64,000 nucleotides of DNA from Pseudochelatococcus lubricantis (GCF_042432495.1 NZ_JBHLXC010000002.1:1472800-1536799), one strand, 5' to 3'; shown: positions 1 through 8,593, counted from the first letter of the stretch. The notes: generated from the sequence alone by a model not told the origin. A program made the numbers and translations.

Positions 1-1170
1 CCCGATGAGGCGGGCCTCGACTTCTGGGTCGGCCAGCTCGGTGGCGGCGAACTTGGCGCCGTGGACGTGGCTAAACTCACCGCGATTTCCGAGGCGTTCG
101 TCAACTCCGACGAATGGCGGCAGGAATATGCCGGCGACTCCACAACGGAACTCGTCACCTCGCTGTACCGGCAGGCGCTGGGGCGCGCGCCGGACGACGC
201 AGGCCTCGCCTACTGGGTGGACCAGATCGATCACCACGGCCTCTCGCCGGCCCTGTTCCTGATCGATTTCTCGACGACGCCCGAGTTCGTGGGCCGTTCG
301 GCGCGGCTGATCGATGGCACGCTGCAGGGCTCCGTTTCCGGCGTCATCGATGACAGCCGTTCGCTGTTCACACTTGATCTCGTCGATCTCGACAACGGCA
401 TCGGCAGCAGTGTGGGCAGCGTCGTCGGCAACGATATCGCGGACTGGGCCACGGACCGCCAGGCGTTGAAGGAAATCCGCACCGGCCAGACCACGGGCGA
501 TCACAGCAAGGTCGTCGAGTTCGTCGTGGATCGCGACGGGCCGACCGGCGCCGACAACTTTTACCGCTATCAGGGCGCCAAGTTGCACGACGCCGGCGCA
601 CCGGAAGGCAACGACGGCTATCTCGACCTGCATCACGGCGCCGAGTTCTCGTTCTCCTTCCACATCGAGGAATGGTGGGGCGGCGACGGCAAGCAGCAGT
701 TGAGCGGCGCCTGGGTGCAGTTGCAGAACGAAGACAAGGATCTGGACTCTTCGGGCCTGTTCTCCATCGTCGAATACGTCGATCCCCAGGCCGCTGCGGC
801 CCTCAATGTCAAGATCGGGGACGGCGATACGTTCAGCGGCGGATTCCGCTTCTGGAATTCGGATGTCGGCTGGGTGAAGTATGTTGAATACGACGCTTCC
901 GGCTGGGTTTCGCTCTCCTTCGCGTTCACGGAAGGCGCGCACGTCTGGAAACTGAACGGCGAGGAAGTCTATCGCCAGACGGCGATCGGAGACAGCGGCA
1001 ACGCGCTTCCGAATGCCGTCGACAAGACCGATGTCATCGAGACCGTGATCTTCAACAGCCAGAACTTCGGCGCTGACGAGACCTATCGCTATGACGACAT
1101 CAAGCTGACGGGCGTATCCGCAAACCAGAACTTCTATCCGTTCGGCATCGACGACCTCGCGCCGGTCTGA
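1..1170 (+). CDS. C-terminal part of a DUF4214 domain protein (5' end outside window)
   Basis: The reading frame is open from the first base, so this is the 3' part (389 codons) of a longer gene. The first ~95 visible residues hold one partial and one full DUF4214-type unit: 'GLDFWVGQL', then 'LYRQALGRAPDDAGLAYWV' and 'FSTTPEFVG'. These helical units are common in large secreted, often RTX-containing proteins of alphaproteobacteria; their function is unclear. Residues ~155-385 are rich in beta strands and aromatic residues ('GFRFWNSDVGWVKYVEYD', 'HVWKLNGEEVYRQ', 'YRYDDIKLTG'), which suggests a concanavalin/LamG-like sugar- or surface-binding sandwich. No RTX nonapeptides are seen before the stop. 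A GTG at 61 is in frame but lies inside the first DUF4214 unit, so it is not the start. A strong terminator follows at 1211. Export is inferred from the domain type only. Confidence 0.75.
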   Translation, partial: PDEAGLDFWVGQLGGGELGAVDVAKLTAISEAFVNSDEWRQEYAGDSTTELVTSLYRQALGRAPDDAGLAYWVDQIDHHGLSPALFLIDFSTTPEFVGRSARLIDGTLQGSVSGVIDDSRSLFTLDLVDLDNGIGSSVGSVVGNDIADWATDRQALKEIRTGQTTGDHSKVVEFVVDRDGPTGADNFYRYQGAKLHDAGAPEGNDGYLDLHHGAEFSFSFHIEEWWGGDGKQQLSGAWVQLQNEDKDLDSSGLFSIVEYVDPQAAAALNVKIGDGDTFSGGFRFWNSDVGWVKYVEYDASGWVSLSFAFTEGAHVWKLNGEEVYRQTAIGDSGNALPNAVDKTDVIETVIFNSQNFGADETYRYDDIKLTGVSANQNFYPFGIDDLAPV

Positions 1171-1210
1171 TCGCAGGCGGCGGTCTGTCTGCTCCGCTTC
1201 ACCCTCGATG

Positions 1211-1242
1211 ACGGCACCCGATCACCGGTCGGGTGCCGTTTT
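1211..1242 (+). terminator. Rho-independent terminator after the DUF4214 gene
   Basis: An 11-bp perfect stem (ACGGCACCCGA at 1211-1221, TCGGGTGCCGT at 1229-1239) with a 7-nt loop is followed directly by a T run. It lies 40 bp after the stop codon of the DUF4214 gene and before the convergent DUF763 gene. Confidence 0.9.
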
Positions 1243-1272
1243 CATGGCGCATACGCCGACGACGCCGGCGGG

Positions 1273-2541
1273 TCATCGCTGCTTCCGCTCCGCGTTCTTC
1301 CCGTCCGCCGGCGGTTGCTCCCAGCCGAAGACGCTGCGGCCGCCGTAAGCATGCGAGCGCTGCCGCTCGCCCTCGATGAACTGTGGCAGCGTGGGGCCGC
1401 CGGCCGTCCGCTCCAGCCGCCGCGTCTGCTCGTCGAGGCGGCGGATGGCGTCGAGCTTTTCGTCGTTGCCCAGCTTCGCCCTGTCGACTGCGGCCTTCAG
1501 CACAGCGATGGTCTGGTCGTAGACCTTCGTTGCCACGGGATAGGGATGGCGGTCCTTGCCGCCGTGCGAGAGCGAGAAGCGCGCCGGATCGGCGAAACGG
1601 CAAGGCGCGCCGTGCACCACCTCCGCCACCATGGCGAGCGACTCGACCGTGCGGGCGCCGACGCCCGGCACGAGCAGAAGCTCGGCAAAATCCGCCGGGG
1701 CGCTGTCTGCGGCGGCGGCGAGCGCGCCATGCAGACGGCGGATCATCACGTCCTTCGGTCGCACATCGTGATGCGCCGGCATGACGAGATGCGGCAGGAA
1801 GGGGGCATCGGGCGGCGCTGCCCTGGCCGGCGTTCCCCTCAGGGCCGCCACCTCGCCGGCGATTCGGTCAGGCCCGAGATCGCGCAGCAGGTCGAGCTGT
1901 CCCTGGCGGGAGGCGGCGGCGCGCGCGTCCGTCAGGTTGACGATATTGCCCTGGTTGCGGCCCTCGATGGCCGCATGCGGCGCCTCGACGAAGCTCCGCA
2001 GGTCCTCGGAAAGCCAGTGGTAACGGCGCGCGTAGCGCGTGTCGCCGTTCATCCCCTGCTGGATGACCACCCACTTGCCGTCATCGGCGACAATGAAGCC
2101 GTGCAGGTAGAGGTCGAAACCGTCCTGCACGGCCGCGCTGTCGACCTTGGCGACTAGGCGGCTTGCCCTGGCCAGCGCCGCCCCATTGAGGCCGACGCGC
2201 TCGCCGATCGCCGCGAGTTCCTCTGGCGTCTTGCGGGAATGGCTGCCGCGCCCGCCGCAGACGTGGAGGCCGAGTTCGGCGGAAAGCGGCGGCAGGCCGC
2301 GCTTCAGCGCGCCGATGACGCTGGTGGTGATGCCGGACGAATGCCAGTCCATGCCCATCACGGCGCCGAAGGACTGGAACCAGAAGGGATGCGCCAGCCG
2401 CCGCAGAAACTCGTCGCGGCCGTAATGGTGCACGATCGCCTCCGCGATCACGGCGCCTAGCTTCGTCATTCTCTGGCCGAGCCATGCCGGCACGCGGCCA
2501 TTGTGCAGGGGCAGGTCGGCGCTGCCGGCGCGACGGGCCAT
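1273..2541 (-). CDS. DUF763 domain protein with a helix-hairpin-helix-like motif
   Basis: This 422-aa protein has the hallmarks of DUF763: 'RAGSADLPLHNGRVPAWL' at the N-terminus, 'LHVCGGRGSHSRKTPEEL', 'HGFIVADDGKWVVIQQGMN' and 'SHGGKDRHPYPV'. The family occurs in archaea and some bacteria and has no assigned function that I know of. Around residues 300-325 the segment 'LLLVPGVGARTVESLAMVAEVV' resembles the helix-hairpin-helix of DNA-repair proteins (PGVG followed by a hydrophobic helix), so nucleic-acid binding is possible but is my inference. The frame is open upstream to 2595. I start at the ATG at 2541 because the family begins with the 'MARRAGSADLPLHNG' block. An EndoQ-helicase gene lies ~560 bp away on the other strand, across a gene scar. 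Confidence 0.85.
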   Translation of the reverse strand: MARRAGSADLPLHNGRVPAWLGQRMTKLGAVIAEAIVHHYGRDEFLRRLAHPFWFQSFGAVMGMDWHSSGITTSVIGALKRGLPPLSAELGLHVCGGRGSHSRKTPEELAAIGERVGLNGAALARASRLVAKVDSAAVQDGFDLYLHGFIVADDGKWVVIQQGMNGDTRYARRYHWLSEDLRSFVEAPHAAIEGRNQGNIVNLTDARAAASRQGQLDLLRDLGPDRIAGEVAALRGTPARAAPPDAPFLPHLVMPAHHDVRPKDVMIRRLHGALAAAADSAPADFAELLLVPGVGARTVESLAMVAEVVHGAPCRFADPARFSLSHGGKDRHPYPVATKVYDQTIAVLKAAVDRAKLGNDEKLDAIRRLDEQTRRLERTAGGPTLPQFIEGERQRSHAYGGRSVFGWEQPPADGKNAERKQR

Positions 2542-2713
2542 CGAATATCCTCGGCTATGAAACAGGAACGCATGCCGGAGTTGCAGACGGAACACTCAGT
2601 CCCGCCGCAGCTCTGGCCGCTTGTCAGCACATCGGATCGTGCTGAAAAATGCGCACGCTCTCCAGCCCGATATCGTAGCACCCGGCGCTGCCAGCCGCCA
2701 CTGCCTGTTGTTC

Positions 2714-2786
2714 TCAGCGGCCCGGCATCGCCTGCAGTTCCTCGACGAGAAAATCCAGAAACGCGCGCAGCGACGGTGGCGAATGT
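2714..2786 (-). pseudogene. Tail of a LysR-family regulator gene (remnant)
   Basis: On the minus strand one frame reads 'RHSPPSLRAFLDFLVEELQ' and ends at a TGA at 2714-2716. That is the typical last helix of LysR regulators. Nothing LysR-like precedes it: the coding match stops at about 2786, where a plus-strand EamA remnant begins. About 22 codons survive, with no start codon or helix-turn-helix, so it cannot be a working gene. Confidence 0.7.
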
Positions 2787-2945
2787 CGCCGGCCTGGCGT
2801 GGCTGGCGCTGATCGGCGCGGCGCTGACCTATATCCTCTGGTTCCGGGACGTGACACGGCTGTGCTGCTCGGATGTATGGTCCTGCGCCAGACATTGACG
2901 GCGCCGCAGATCGCCGGTGTCGCGATCGTGATGGCCAGCCTCTAG
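2770..2945 (+). pseudogene. Tail of an EamA/DMT-family transporter gene, with internal deletion (remnant)
   Basis: From about 2773 one frame reads 'ANVAGLAWLALIGAALTYILWFR', the eighth-to-ninth helix signature of EamA transporters. After about 2860 the match jumps frame and continues as 'VLLGCMVLRQTLTAPQIAG' and 'VAIVMASL', ending at TAG 2943-2945, which is the usual EamA C-terminus. The stretch that normally joins these blocks (roughly 15-20 residues) is missing and the frame changes, so at least one deletion has occurred. The N-terminal three quarters of the gene is absent. Confidence 0.75.
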
Positions 2946-3100
2946 CCAGCGTTTCCAGCGCATGGCGGCGTCGGCCGCCGCAGCGCCCCTGCCACGTTCC
3001 GCGCCCTCGACGAACCCGCGCGGGATCGAATAGTCTGATCCGATTGCGGCCGAGACGATTCGTTTGCCTTTCGGCCGCGCGAGCGGAATAACGTTGAGTC

Positions 3101-6100
3101 ATGAGCTTTTACGCCGATCTGCACGTCCACTCGAAGTACTCCCGCGCCACGAGCCGGGATCTCGACCTCGAACATCTGGCCTGGTGGGCGGCACGCAAGG
3201 GCATCGCCGTGGTCGGCACCGGCGATTGCGTGCATCCGGCATGGCTAGCCGAAATCCGGGACAAGCTGGTGCCGGTCGACGGCGGCCTTTTCCGCCTGCG
3301 GCCGGAGATCGAGAAGGCGGTGTGGGAGACCCTGCCGCCCGCCTGCCGGCAGCCGGTGTCCTTCATGCTGTCCACCGAAATCTCGACGATCTACAAGAAG
3401 GGCGACAAGACCCGCAAGGTCCATCACCTGATCTATGCCGCGGATCTGGATGCAGCCGACCGGCTGGCGGCGAGCCTCGCGCGTATCGGCAACATCGCGT
3501 CGGACGGGCGGCCGATCCTCGGGCTCGATTCGCGCAACCTGCTGGAGATCGCGCTGGAATCGGGCCCGGATTCCTATTTCGTCCCGGCCCATATCTGGAC
3601 GCCGTGGTTCGCCGCGCTCGGCTCGCAGTCCGGCTTCGATTCCATCGAAGAATGTTATGGCGACCTCGCCGGTCACATTTTCGCGGTGGAGACCGGCCTG
3701 TCGTCCGACCCGGCGATGAACTGGCGCATCTCCTTCCTCGACCGTTACCGCCTCGTCTCCAATTCGGACGCGCACTCTCCCGGTAAGCTCGGCCGCGAGG
3801 CGACGCGCTTCTCCTGCGAGGCCGACTACTTCGCCATCCGCCGCGCGCTGGAAACCGGCGAGGGCTACGGTGGCACGGTCGAATTCTTCCCCGAGGAAGG
3901 CAAGTACCACATGGACGGCCACCGGGCTTGCGAGGTCCGGCTCAATCCGAAGGAAACGCTGGCGCTCGGCGGCATCTGCCCCGTCTGCGGCCGTCCGGTC
4001 ACCGTCGGCGTGGCCCACCGTATCGAGATGCTGGCCGACCGCAGCGAGGCGGAGGCAGTGCCGCCCGAGACGGCTGGCGAGGTGTCGAGCCTCGTCCCGC
4101 TGCCGGAGATCCTGTCCGAGATCGCGGGGAGCGGCGTCGCCTCCAAGACCGTGGCGGGCGCCTGGGACCGCGCCACCGCCGCGCTCGGCCCGGAACTGTC
4201 CGTGCTCGGCGAAACGCCGGTCGAGGATATCGCCAGGGTCCATCCGCTGATGGGCGAGGCCATCGCCCGGCTCCGGCGCGGCGCGGTGATCCGGCAGGCG
4301 GGCTACGACGGCGAATACGGCGTCATCCGGCTGTTCGAGGAAGGTGAGCTTGACCGCCTGTCCAGAGGCGAATTGCTGTTCGACACGCCGCTCGCCCGCC
4401 GCGCCGGACAGCCGAAACGGCGGGCGAAGGCCGCCGCGCCCGCCAAGGCGCCCGCGCCTGTGGCGGAGCCCGCCTCACCCACGCCGTCCGGCCGCGCGGG
4501 CCTGCTGGCCGGCCTCGACGCCGATCAGGCGTGCGCGGCGGAGGCGACGGGCGTGCCGCTGATGGTGATCGCCGGCCCGGGCTCGGGCAAGACGCGGATG
4601 CTGACCCACAGGATCGCTCATCTCGTGCGCGAGTGCGGCGTGCCGGCCACTGCCTGCCTCGCCGTCACCTTCACCCGCAAGGCGACGGAGGAGTTGCGCG
4701 CGCGACTTGCGGCCCTGCTCGGGCAGGAAGCGCGGCAGGTGGCCGTGCACAGCTTCCATTCGCTGGGGCTCGCGATCCTGCGTGCTCACGCTGCCCGGGC
4801 AGGCCTCGCGCCGGACTTCGGCATCGCCGCCGAGGCGGAGAGGAAGGCCGCGCTGGCGCAGGCGCTCGGCGTCAGCGAGAGCCGGGCCGGCCGGTTCCTC
4901 AAGGCGGTTTCGCTGCTGAAGCGGACGGCAGCAACGGGCACGGACGAGGAAGAAAATGCGCGCGCCGCCCTTCGGCGGATAGCCCGCGAGCAGAACCGGC
5001 TCGATTTCGACGATCTCGTGGTGCAGGCGGCCGATCTGCTCGAAACCCACCCGGACATCGCCGCCCTCTGGCGGGAGCGTTTTTCCCATGTCTTGGCCGA
5101 CGAGTTCCAGGATATCGACGAGCAGCAATACCGCCTGCTGCGGCTGATCGGGGAAGACGGGGGCGATCTTTGCGTCATCGGCGATCCCGATCAGGCGATC
5201 TACGGCTTTCGCGGTGCCGATGCCGCCTGTTTCGCCCGTTTCGGGCAAGATTTTCCATCCGCCCGCACCCTGCGGCTCGCGAACAACTACCGCTCGACCG
5301 GCACCATCGCGACCGCTGCCGCCCGGTTCATCGGTGCGCCGGTGGCGGGCATCGTCCGGCCCATGCAGGAGCCGATCGCGCTCCACGTCGCCGCTACCGA
5401 GGCGGCGGAGGCGGAGTTCGTCGCCGCCACCATCGAGGATTTGCTCGGCGGGCACGACATGCTCGCCGCCAACCGCGGCGCGCGCGCGGGCGCCGCCGAC
5501 AGGCCGCTGGGCTTCGCGGACTGCGCCGTGCTCTATCGCACCGATGCGCAGGCGGCGGCACTGCGGGCCGCTTTCGACCGTGCCGGCATTCCCTTCCGGA
5601 AAAGCTCTCCCGCCCCCATCCAGGACCATCCGGGCGTGGTGGCAATCCTTGAAGCACTGGAAGACGTGGCTGCAGGTCCGGACCTGTCGGCACGCATCGC
5701 GGCGGCGGCCGAGACGGCGCGCAAGCAGGGAAAGGCCGACGCGCCGGCGCTCGCCGAAGCCAGGGGTTGGCTCGCCGCTCTCGCCGCCTCGGATGCCGTC
5801 GCCGGCGATGCCGGCCGGCTTGCTGAAGAAATCGCCCTGTCGACGGAGGCCGATTTCCGTGACGCGCGGGCCGACCGCGTCTCCCTGCTCACCATGCATG
5901 CGGCGAAGGGGCTGGAGTTCGCCGTTGTCTTCGTGATCGGCATGGAAGCGGGCCTTGTACCGTTCTCGTGGGGGCCGGAGGATGACGAGGTGACGGAAGC
6001 CGAGGAACGGCGCCTGTTCTACGTCGCCATGACGCGCGCCCGGGACAGGCTTTTCCTCACGCGCGCCGCGGAACGCTTCTGGCGGGGCGAGACGCGCCTG

Positions 6101-6205
6101 CGGGCGCCCTCGCCCTTCCTCGGCGCGATCGACACCGCGTTGACGACTAGCACCGGCACTCACGGCCGCAAGAGGCGGCAGGCGAAACAGCTCAGCCTGT
6201 TCTGA
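3101..6205 (+). CDS. Endonuclease Q-like PHP domain fused to a UvrD-type helicase
   Basis: This 1034-aa protein joins two repair modules. Residues 1-~430 match the EndoQ-type PHP family: 'DLHVHSKYSRATSRDLDLEHL', 'GTGDCVHPAW', 'HIWTPWFA', 'SNSDAHSPG', and a zinc site 'CPVCGRPVTVGVAHRIEMLADR' (C293, C296). EndoQ enzymes cut DNA 5' of deaminated bases such as hypoxanthine and uracil. An Ala/Pro-rich linker (~432-470) leads to an SF1A helicase: Walker A 'GPGSGKTR' near 492, motif II 'DEFQDIDEQQY' near 667, 'GDPDQAIYGFRG', 'NNYRST', 'TMHAAKGLEF' and 'YVAMTRARD'. The helicase half is compact (~560 aa). The likely role is to cut at deaminated bases and unwind from the nick in the cytoplasm; this is inferred from the domains. 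A short purine-rich stretch precedes the ATG. The gene stands alone, with convergent or remnant neighbours. Confidence 0.88.
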   Translation: MSFYADLHVHSKYSRATSRDLDLEHLAWWAARKGIAVVGTGDCVHPAWLAEIRDKLVPVDGGLFRLRPEIEKAVWETLPPACRQPVSFMLSTEISTIYKKGDKTRKVHHLIYAADLDAADRLAASLARIGNIASDGRPILGLDSRNLLEIALESGPDSYFVPAHIWTPWFAALGSQSGFDSIEECYGDLAGHIFAVETGLSSDPAMNWRISFLDRYRLVSNSDAHSPGKLGREATRFSCEADYFAIRRALETGEGYGGTVEFFPEEGKYHMDGHRACEVRLNPKETLALGGICPVCGRPVTVGVAHRIEMLADRSEAEAVPPETAGEVSSLVPLPEILSEIAGSGVASKTVAGAWDRATAALGPELSVLGETPVEDIARVHPLMGEAIARLRRGAVIRQAGYDGEYGVIRLFEEGELDRLSRGELLFDTPLARRAGQPKRRAKAAAPAKAPAPVAEPASPTPSGRAGLLAGLDADQACAAEATGVPLMVIAGPGSGKTRMLTHRIAHLVRECGVPATACLAVTFTRKATEELRARLAALLGQEARQVAVHSFHSLGLAILRAHAARAGLAPDFGIAAEAERKAALAQALGVSESRAGRFLKAVSLLKRTAATGTDEEENARAALRRIAREQNRLDFDDLVVQAADLLETHPDIAALWRERFSHVLADEFQDIDEQQYRLLRLIGEDGGDLCVIGDPDQAIYGFRGADAACFARFGQDFPSARTLRLANNYRSTGTIATAAARFIGAPVAGIVRPMQEPIALHVAATEAAEAEFVAATIEDLLGGHDMLAANRGARAGAADRPLGFADCAVLYRTDAQAAALRAAFDRAGIPFRKSSPAPIQDHPGVVAILEALEDVAAGPDLSARIAAAAETARKQGKADAPALAEARGWLAALAASDAVAGDAGRLAEEIALSTEADFRDARADRVSLLTMHAAKGLEFAVVFVIGMEAGLVPFSWGPEDDEVTEAEERRLFYVAMTRARDRLFLTRAAERFWRGETRLRAPSPFLGAIDTALTTSTGTHGRKRRQAKQLSLF

Positions 6206-6318
6206 CACCGCCTCGCCCGTCACGGGTGTTGCCATGGCTTCAGCGTATCTGTTTCCGTTGCAAAACGGGCCGATGCCGGTCATGCTTGCGCAGATGACAG
6301 CTTATCCGGAGGCTTGGC

Positions 6319-6753
6319 ATGTTTTTCCGTCGGCTTGCCGTCGCTCTTGCCGCGATCCTCACCTGCGCCTCCGCCCGGGCGGACGCGACGGCGGAAATCA
6401 GGCAACGGCTCGAACAATGGACCGCCGATTTCAACGCCGGCCGCAAAGCCGAGGCCTGCGACCTGTTCTCGAAATCGCTCATTTCCGATTTTCGCGGACA
6501 GGGCGAAGCCGGCTATGAGGCGCGCTGCGCCATCATCTCGCGCGCGCTCGACGACAGCAGCCGGAAACTGCACTACGCGGCGGACATCAAGGAGATCATC
6601 GTCGAAGGCGCCCTCGCGGTCGTGCGGCTGACGTGGACGCTGAAGGTGACGCCGGGCGACGCCATCAGCATCGAGCCGGGCCTCGATGTCTTCCGCCGGG
6701 AGGACGACGGCCAATGGCGCATCATCCGCTATATGGCCTATACCGAGGATTGA
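6319..6753 (+). CDS. Small exported NTF2-like (SnoaL/DUF4440-type) protein
   Basis: The product has 144 aa. Residues 1-~22 form a signal peptide (FRR, then a hydrophobic run, cleavage near 'ARADA'). The rest looks like an NTF2-like cone fold: 'RQRLEQWTADFNAGRKAEACDLFS' is the typical first helix, and the end 'VFRREDDGQWRIIRYMAYTED' is the typical last strand pair. Proteins of this fold bind small ligands or act as hydrolases or isomerases; no catalytic set can be named here. It would act in the periplasm. The gene is followed after 10 bp by the convergent nadC and has no operon partner. Confidence 0.75.
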   Translation: MFFRRLAVALAAILTCASARADATAEIRQRLEQWTADFNAGRKAEACDLFSKSLISDFRGQGEAGYEARCAIISRALDDSSRKLHYAADIKEIIVEGALAVVRLTWTLKVTPGDAISIEPGLDVFRREDDGQWRIIRYMAYTED

Positions 6754-6763
6754 CGAGGCCCGG

Positions 6764-7600
6764 TCAGGCCGCGTCGTCCAGCCCGATGTCGACGGCGGGC
6801 GCGGACTGGAATGGGCGGCTGGTGGAGATGAAGTCGACGCCCGTTTCCGCCACGGCGGCAATCGTATCGAGACGGATGCCGCCCGAGGCTTCGAGCTTCG
6901 CGCGGCCCGCGACATGACGGACGGCTTCTGCCATGTCCGCGATGCTCATGTTGTCAAGCATGATGACATCCGCCCCCGCCGCCAGTGCTTCCGCGACCTG
7001 ATCGAGACGGTCGCACTCCACCTCGATCCGCGTCAGGACCGGCGCCCGCTGCCGCGCGATGCGGACGGCGTCGGCAATGCTGCCGCAGACGGCGATGTGG
7101 TTGTCCTTCAGCATGATACCGCTGTCGAGCCCGAGGCGGTGGTTCAGGGCGCCTCCGCAACCGGCGGCGTGTTTTTCCAGCATCCGCAGGCCGGGCGTCG
7201 TCTTGCGGGTGTCGAGCAGCCGGGCGGGCGTGTGTGCGATGGCGCCGACATACCGCGCCGTCTCCGTCGCGATGCCTGAAAGGCGCTGCACGATGTTGAG
7301 CGCCGTGCGCTCGGCCGTCAGCAGCGACTGCGCCGGACCGGAGACGACCGCAAGCGCCGCCCCCTTCCCGACCGCATCACCCTCCGCGACCTGCAGCGCC
7401 ACTCTGCAGGACGGGTCGTAGCGCGTGAACACCATGGCGGCGACCTCGACGCCGGCGACCGTCATGGGCTCGCGCGCCTTCATGTAGAACGTCGCGGTCG
7501 CCTCCGGCGCGATCATGAGCTGCGCCGTCAGATCGACATGGCCGATATCCTCGGCGAGCCACTGGTCGATAAGACGCAGAACGCTGAATTTGTCGTACAT
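6764..7600 (-). CDS. nadC: Nicotinate-nucleotide pyrophosphorylase (carboxylating), NadC
   Basis: This 278-aa quinolinate phosphoribosyltransferase converts quinolinate and PRPP to nicotinate mononucleotide, the third step of de novo NAD synthesis. The family's signature runs are present: 'TAERTALNIVQRLSGIAT', 'LDTRKTTPGLRMLEKHA' with the active-site Arg/Lys, 'CGGALNHRLGL', 'MLKDNHIAV', and the barrel end 'LEASGGIRLDTI'. The related ModD family lacks the KTTPGLR form, so NadC is preferred. It lies 48 bp downstream of an aldo/keto reductase on the same strand and is probably cotranscribed with it. It is separated from nadA-nadB by the regulator gene, whereas many rhizobia keep nadABC together. 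No palindrome like those before nadA is seen in front of it. Confidence 0.92.
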   Translation of the reverse strand: MYDKFSVLRLIDQWLAEDIGHVDLTAQLMIAPEATATFYMKAREPMTVAGVEVAAMVFTRYDPSCRVALQVAEGDAVGKGAALAVVSGPAQSLLTAERTALNIVQRLSGIATETARYVGAIAHTPARLLDTRKTTPGLRMLEKHAAGCGGALNHRLGLDSGIMLKDNHIAVCGSIADAVRIARQRAPVLTRIEVECDRLDQVAEALAAGADVIMLDNMSIADMAEAVRHVAGRAKLEASGGIRLDTIAAVAETGVDFISTSRPFQSAPAVDIGLDDAA

Positions 7601-7648
7601 GGCCGTCCCTTTACGCCGCCGGCTTCCAGAATCGTCATTGGCCCCGCA

Positions 7649-8485
7649 TCAGAGCATCTCAAGCGGGCGCTTGCGCGATGGCGGCGCGAAAGCGCGGTCG
7701 AGGCGCGCGAAGTCCTCGCCGTCGAGCCGCAAGGCAGCCGCGCCATGGTTCTCCCGCATATGGACCGGGCGCGCGGCCTTCGGGATGGCGATGGTCTGCG
7801 GGCGGCGCAGCACCCACGCCAGCGCCACCTGATACGGCGTCGCCCCATGTTTCGCGGCGATCTCCGCCAGTGCGCCGCCCTTCGGCAGGCCGCCCTGCTC
7901 GATGGGGCTGTAGGCCATCAGCGTTACATCGTGATCCGCCAGCCACGGCAGCAGGTCCCACTCCGGCCCGCGCCGCGTGAGATTGTAGAGCACCTGATTG
8001 ACCGCGCAGGCATGGCCGCCGGGCGTGTTCCACAGTTCCTCCATGTCGTCGGTATCGAAGTTGCTCACGCCCCAGCGGCGGATCTTGCCCGCCGCGATCA
8101 GCGCCTCGAACCCGGCCACGGTCTCTTCCAGCGGCACGCCGCCGCGCCAGTGCAGCAGATAGAGGTCCAGTCGGTCGGTCCGCAGCCGCTTGAGGCTGCG
8201 CTCGCAGGCGGCGATCACGCCCGCGCGGCTGGCGTTGTGAGGATAGACCTTGCTGACGAGGAACACGCCGTCGCGCAGCCCCTGCAGCGCTTCACCCAGA
8301 AAGGTCTCGCAGGCGCCGTCGCCGTACATCTCGGCGGTGTCGACCAGCGTCATGCCAAGTTCGACGCCGAGCCGCACCGATTCGGCTTCCTCCCGCGATG
8401 CGCCGGGCCGTTCGCCCATCATCCACGTGCCGATGCCGAGCGCCGGAACCGCCTCGCCGCCGGGAAGAACCACCTGATTGCCCAT
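7649..8485 (-). CDS. Aldo/keto reductase
   Basis: This 278-aa NADPH-dependent oxidoreductase of the AKR superfamily (cytoplasmic (beta/alpha)8 barrel) carries the catalytic tetrad in its usual places: Asp and Tyr in 'VDTAEMYGDG', Lys in 'LVSKVYP', His in 'YLLHWRG'. The cofactor-binding C-terminal part reads 'QVALAWVLRRPQTIAIPKA'. The substrate cannot be read from the sequence. The start is secure: a GGGAGGTG ribosome site sits 5 bases before the ATG. It is divergent from the nrtR-like gene (108-bp gap) and leads into nadC, so it may share a transcript with an NAD-synthesis gene. Confidence 0.9.
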   Translation of the reverse strand: MGNQVVLPGGEAVPALGIGTWMMGERPGASREEAESVRLGVELGMTLVDTAEMYGDGACETFLGEALQGLRDGVFLVSKVYPHNASRAGVIAACERSLKRLRTDRLDLYLLHWRGGVPLEETVAGFEALIAAGKIRRWGVSNFDTDDMEELWNTPGGHACAVNQVLYNLTRRGPEWDLLPWLADHDVTLMAYSPIEQGGLPKGGALAEIAAKHGATPYQVALAWVLRRPQTIAIPKAARPVHMRENHGAAALRLDGEDFARLDRAFAPPSRKRPLEML

Positions 8486-8593
8486 TATTCACCTCCCGAT
8501 GCCGTTACAATGCGAATGCCATTGCCGCGCGGCGCGCGCAAGCGTGCTATTGATGGCTGCATCGTTTCCGAACCACCCGTTTCGCGCAAGAGC

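Noticed and set aside
4475..6283. Minus-strand open frame of 602 codons opposite the helicase
   Set aside because: It is a shadow of the UvrD half; all helicase motifs are on the plus strand.
6764..7600. ModD (molybdenum-linked paralogue of NadC)
   Set aside because: The active-site block reads TRKTTPGLR as in NadC, and the gene is close to nadA-nadB.
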